From CAZTZL01 sp964537715 (GTDB lineage Bacteria > Zhuqueibacterota > QNDG01 > DSAB01), in contig CAZIAH010000156.1 in NCBI GenBank assembly GCA_964537715.1, forward strand, positions 1 to 7,309: a stretch of DNA of 7,309 nt. Reading direction: 5' to 3'. Shown here in pieces: positions 5,927-7,309 of this stretch. Made by a program: the position numbers and the translations under genes. The first letter of the stretch is position 1; each line of letters begins with the position of its first letter. Under the pieces are notes generated by a model that searched no databases, was not told where the DNA came from, and saw only the letters and a program-made list of their open reading frames with translations.

Positions 5927-6910
5927 TCATTTTTCACGCCAAACCGTCTGTACACCCCTGCTCACATTGCCATACCCGTCACGCGCGCGTACTATAGGAT
6001 CGGTGCAGCCATCTGGCAAACGGATTTGGGCATCAGCAACCGCCCGAATCATCTGATTGCCGCTCATAATCTCGTACCCGATTACATCCTGGCTTGGGGA
6101 TGGTTCCCAGCAAAGGGTTTCAGTACAGCACTGCACCCTGGAAGGCGGATCTGGCGGGTACCAGTCATTCAGCACCTCTGTAATGGCCGCAGCTACCATG
6201 GCATGGCCTTTCTGGGTCAGATGCACATGATCCATGGCAACATCATGAAACACTGGTTCGATTATAGAATGGATGTCCACATAGGCACAACCGGTCTGAA
6301 GTGCTGCATCACGAAACTGGGTCTTAAGCATCCGCACACGCAAATCGCCGCCAAGGGCTTTTTTCAAGTTCAAAGAATCTGGCGCATAAGGGGGAGGCGT
6401 GATGATGGTCACATGGGGCGAAACGTTACCCGCATTGTCAAAATTTCTGATTTTCTGAATCAGTTCGATCAGATTGGGTGTCACCTTGTGTTTTTGGTCT
6501 TCGAAGCAGGCCTTGCTGTCATTCGTTCCCAGACAAATTAAAATTTCATCAATGGGCTGTTGATTGCTCTGTGTGAATGCCCATCTTAAATAACCATGTA
6601 TATTTCTCAGCGCATTCCAATCGGGATTTCCGCAATTGTCAAAACCAATGGTCAGGCCGCCTATAGAGCGGTTCAGGATGCGGTCCTGTTTTAGTTCCGC
6701 AGCAAGGGCTGCTGGCCACCCGCCGTTCGTAATACCATTGGAATCACCGATAGTTAAAATAATCCTGCTGGTCTGCTTTCGTTCATGGGTGTTCATTAAC
6801 CGATACAAATTCTCTTTATTCAAATCGTTCCTATTGCAGGAACATATTGCCATCACAGCAAAACACAAGCGAATCCATGCTGAATATTTTTTTGGAACAT
6901 ACACGCTCAT
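5927..6910 (-). CDS. SGNH/GDSL hydrolase lipoprotein with C-terminal FN3-like domain
   Basis: This is a probable surface or periplasmic esterase of the SGNH superfamily. From the ATG at 6910 it has 327 residues. The N-terminus (KK, Arg, then LCFAVMAICSC) is a lipoprotein signal with Cys25. All four SGNH blocks are present: ILTIGDSN with the nucleophile Ser57, NRSIGGLT with Gly84/85, LICLGTNDS with Asn130, and MDHVHLTQKGH with the Asp227-x-x-His230 pair. Residues ~260-327 (LCWEPSPSQDVIGYEI … VRARDGYGNVS) look like a fibronectin type III-like domain. An upstream in-frame ATG at 6955 (GAGGG, 3 nt away) would add 15 residues; both starts have weak ribosome binding sites, and the shorter fits a normal signal length. 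Many relatives deacetylate plant polysaccharides. A role beside xylose use is possible but the genes are not in one operon. Confidence 0.87.
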   Translation of the reverse strand: MSVYVPKKYSAWIRLCFAVMAICSCNRNDLNKENLYRLMNTHERKQTSRIILTIGDSNGITNGGWPAALAAELKQDRILNRSIGGLTIGFDNCGNPDWNALRNIHGYLRWAFTQSNQQPIDEILICLGTNDSKACFEDQKHKVTPNLIELIQKIRNFDNAGNVSPHVTIITPPPYAPDSLNLKKALGGDLRVRMLKTQFRDAALQTGCAYVDIHSIIEPVFHDVAMDHVHLTQKGHAMVAAAITEVLNDWYPPDPPSRVQCCTETLCWEPSPSQDVIGYEIMSGNQMIRAVADAQIRLPDGCTDPIVRARDGYGNVSRGVQTVWREK

Positions 6911-6965
6911 TGACCTAATGTTGTATACCAGCCATCTCGTGATCCGTTCAGTCATTTCCCTCGTT

Positions 6966-7053
6966 CCAACGTACCCACGGTCGCTGTGGGAGTAAAATCC
7001 ATCTGACGCTTTGCGTAAGAAAAACGTTGGGTCGCTGACCTACCCTACAGGCT
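6966..7053. repeat. Inverted-repeat region upstream of the SGNH gene
   Basis: ccaacgt (6966-6972) pairs with acgttgg (7024-7030). Inside is a 7-bp hairpin cccacgg/ctgtggg (6974-6990, one wobble) and a short acgc/gcgt stem near 7004-7013. The segment gacctaccctacaggc (7038-7053) resembles gacccaacctacatgc at 5236-5251, upstream of the M23-like gene. This looks like a second dispersed repeat type, different from the cctcg family. It occupies the space where the SGNH promoter should lie; no clear promoter is visible there. Confidence 0.45.
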
Positions 7054-7100
7054 TGTCAATCATTTTGCACAACTTAATACTATTTCAATCCCCTTAAATC

Positions 7101-7210
7101 TCCCTTTAAAAAGGGGGACTTATACATCTCTCCCTTTTTTAAAAGGGAGATCCTCGACCATCTTCACAGGTCGAGGCCTGTCCCGGCAATCTTTTAGCCG
7201 GGATAGAGGG
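7101..7210. repeat. Palindromic repeat cluster 3
   Basis: This is the same family as clusters 1 and 2. It begins with tcccttt (7101-7107) facing aaaggggga. Next is a perfect 10-bp stem tctccctttt/aaaagggaga (7129-7150), then cctcgacc/ggtcgagg (7152-7176) with a 9-nt loop atcttcaca, then tcccggc/gccggga (7181-7203) with a 9-nt loop aatctttta. The last stem is followed by tagaggg, the shortened form of the tail seen at 5765 and 5818. The module order (cccttt stem, cctcg stem, tagaggg tail) matches cluster 2. Confidence 0.82.
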
Positions 7211-7309
7211 ATTTCCCCAACCCACCCCCCCCCGCCCCAATCTTAATATCCGCCTCCGTGAGCGTATGTTGTGAATTAAAAAATATAAAAAAATTTAATA
7301 TAATATTTG
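7194..7309 (-). other. Open frame running in from the window end with an LTEADIK tail
   Basis: On the - strand a frame is open from the window end to a TAA at 7194-7196. It reads FNSQHTLTEADIKIG, then a Gly-rich run made by a C9 tract (7225-7233), then repeat-derived residues. The LTEADIK segment (about 7243-7263) resembles LTEEEIK in the relic at 5831-5880, and the DNA agrees at most positions (ttaat-tcc-cctccgt). Whether this is the true 3' end of a gene beyond the window or another relic cannot be told. The preceding ~12 residues are low-complexity, from a very AT-rich stretch, and do not look like a methylase. Confidence 0.25.

Noticed and set aside
5825..6541. + strand frame of 238 codons opposite the SGNH gene
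   Set aside because: The - strand encodes all SGNH blocks in order; the + strand frame has no recognisable domain and starts in repeat sequence.
7057..7062. TTGACA on the - strand as a -35 box for the SGNH gene
   Set aside because: No acceptable -10 hexamer lies 16-18 nt downstream; the match is isolated.

Overview
The window looks like one bacterial chromosome segment with two parts: a sugar-catabolic operon on the + strand (1-4242) and an accessory, repeat-rich stretch with three genes on the - strand (about 4278-7309). The protein types suggest the FCB superphylum (Bacteroidota, Ignavibacteria, Calditrichota or KSB1-like lineages): an SGLT-type Na+/sugar symporter, a class II xylose isomerase, lipoproteins with loose lipoboxes, and a DUF559 gene beside 'ccctctacctcg' repeats. 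This placement is an inference from style, not an identification.

Positions 1-4242 hold a xylose-use operon. It contains the C-terminal two thirds of a sodium/sugar symporter, then xylA (all metal-binding and catalytic residues present), then xylB. A Rho-independent terminator with a UUCG tetraloop closes it. The symporter would import the sugar with Na+, XylA would convert D-xylose to D-xylulose, and XylB would phosphorylate it to D-xylulose 5-phosphate for the pentose phosphate pathway. Between xylA and xylB lies a perfect 13-bp stem-loop. It overlaps a six-codon ORF (MKWPFL) that has its own good ribosome binding site, so it may be a translational control element or leader peptide.

Positions 4278-7309 read mainly on the - strand. 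They hold an SGNH-hydrolase lipoprotein with a C-terminal FN3-like domain, a small DUF559 (PD-(D/E)XK, Vsr-like) nuclease, and an M23-type peptidase-like lipoprotein convergent with xylB. The gaps contain three clusters of one palindromic repeat family (4278-4356, 5670-5830, 7101-7210). Each cluster combines a hairpin of the form tccctt/aaggga with a hairpin whose stem usually begins cctcg and ends cgagg, often followed by tagaggggtgtac. Stem sequences differ between copies but stay self-complementary.

The largest cluster lies directly upstream of the DUF559 gene. On its other side it abuts a 50-bp relic that reads like the C-terminus of an Eco57I/type IIG-like DNA methyltransferase (VYELYGLTEEEIK). 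A related 'LTEADIK' tail lies beside the third cluster at the window end. The combination of nuclease gene, palindromic repeats and methylase-tail relics is the most interesting signal here. It could be a nuclease-associated repeat-spreading system comparable in logic to REP/RAYT, but that is a hypothesis.
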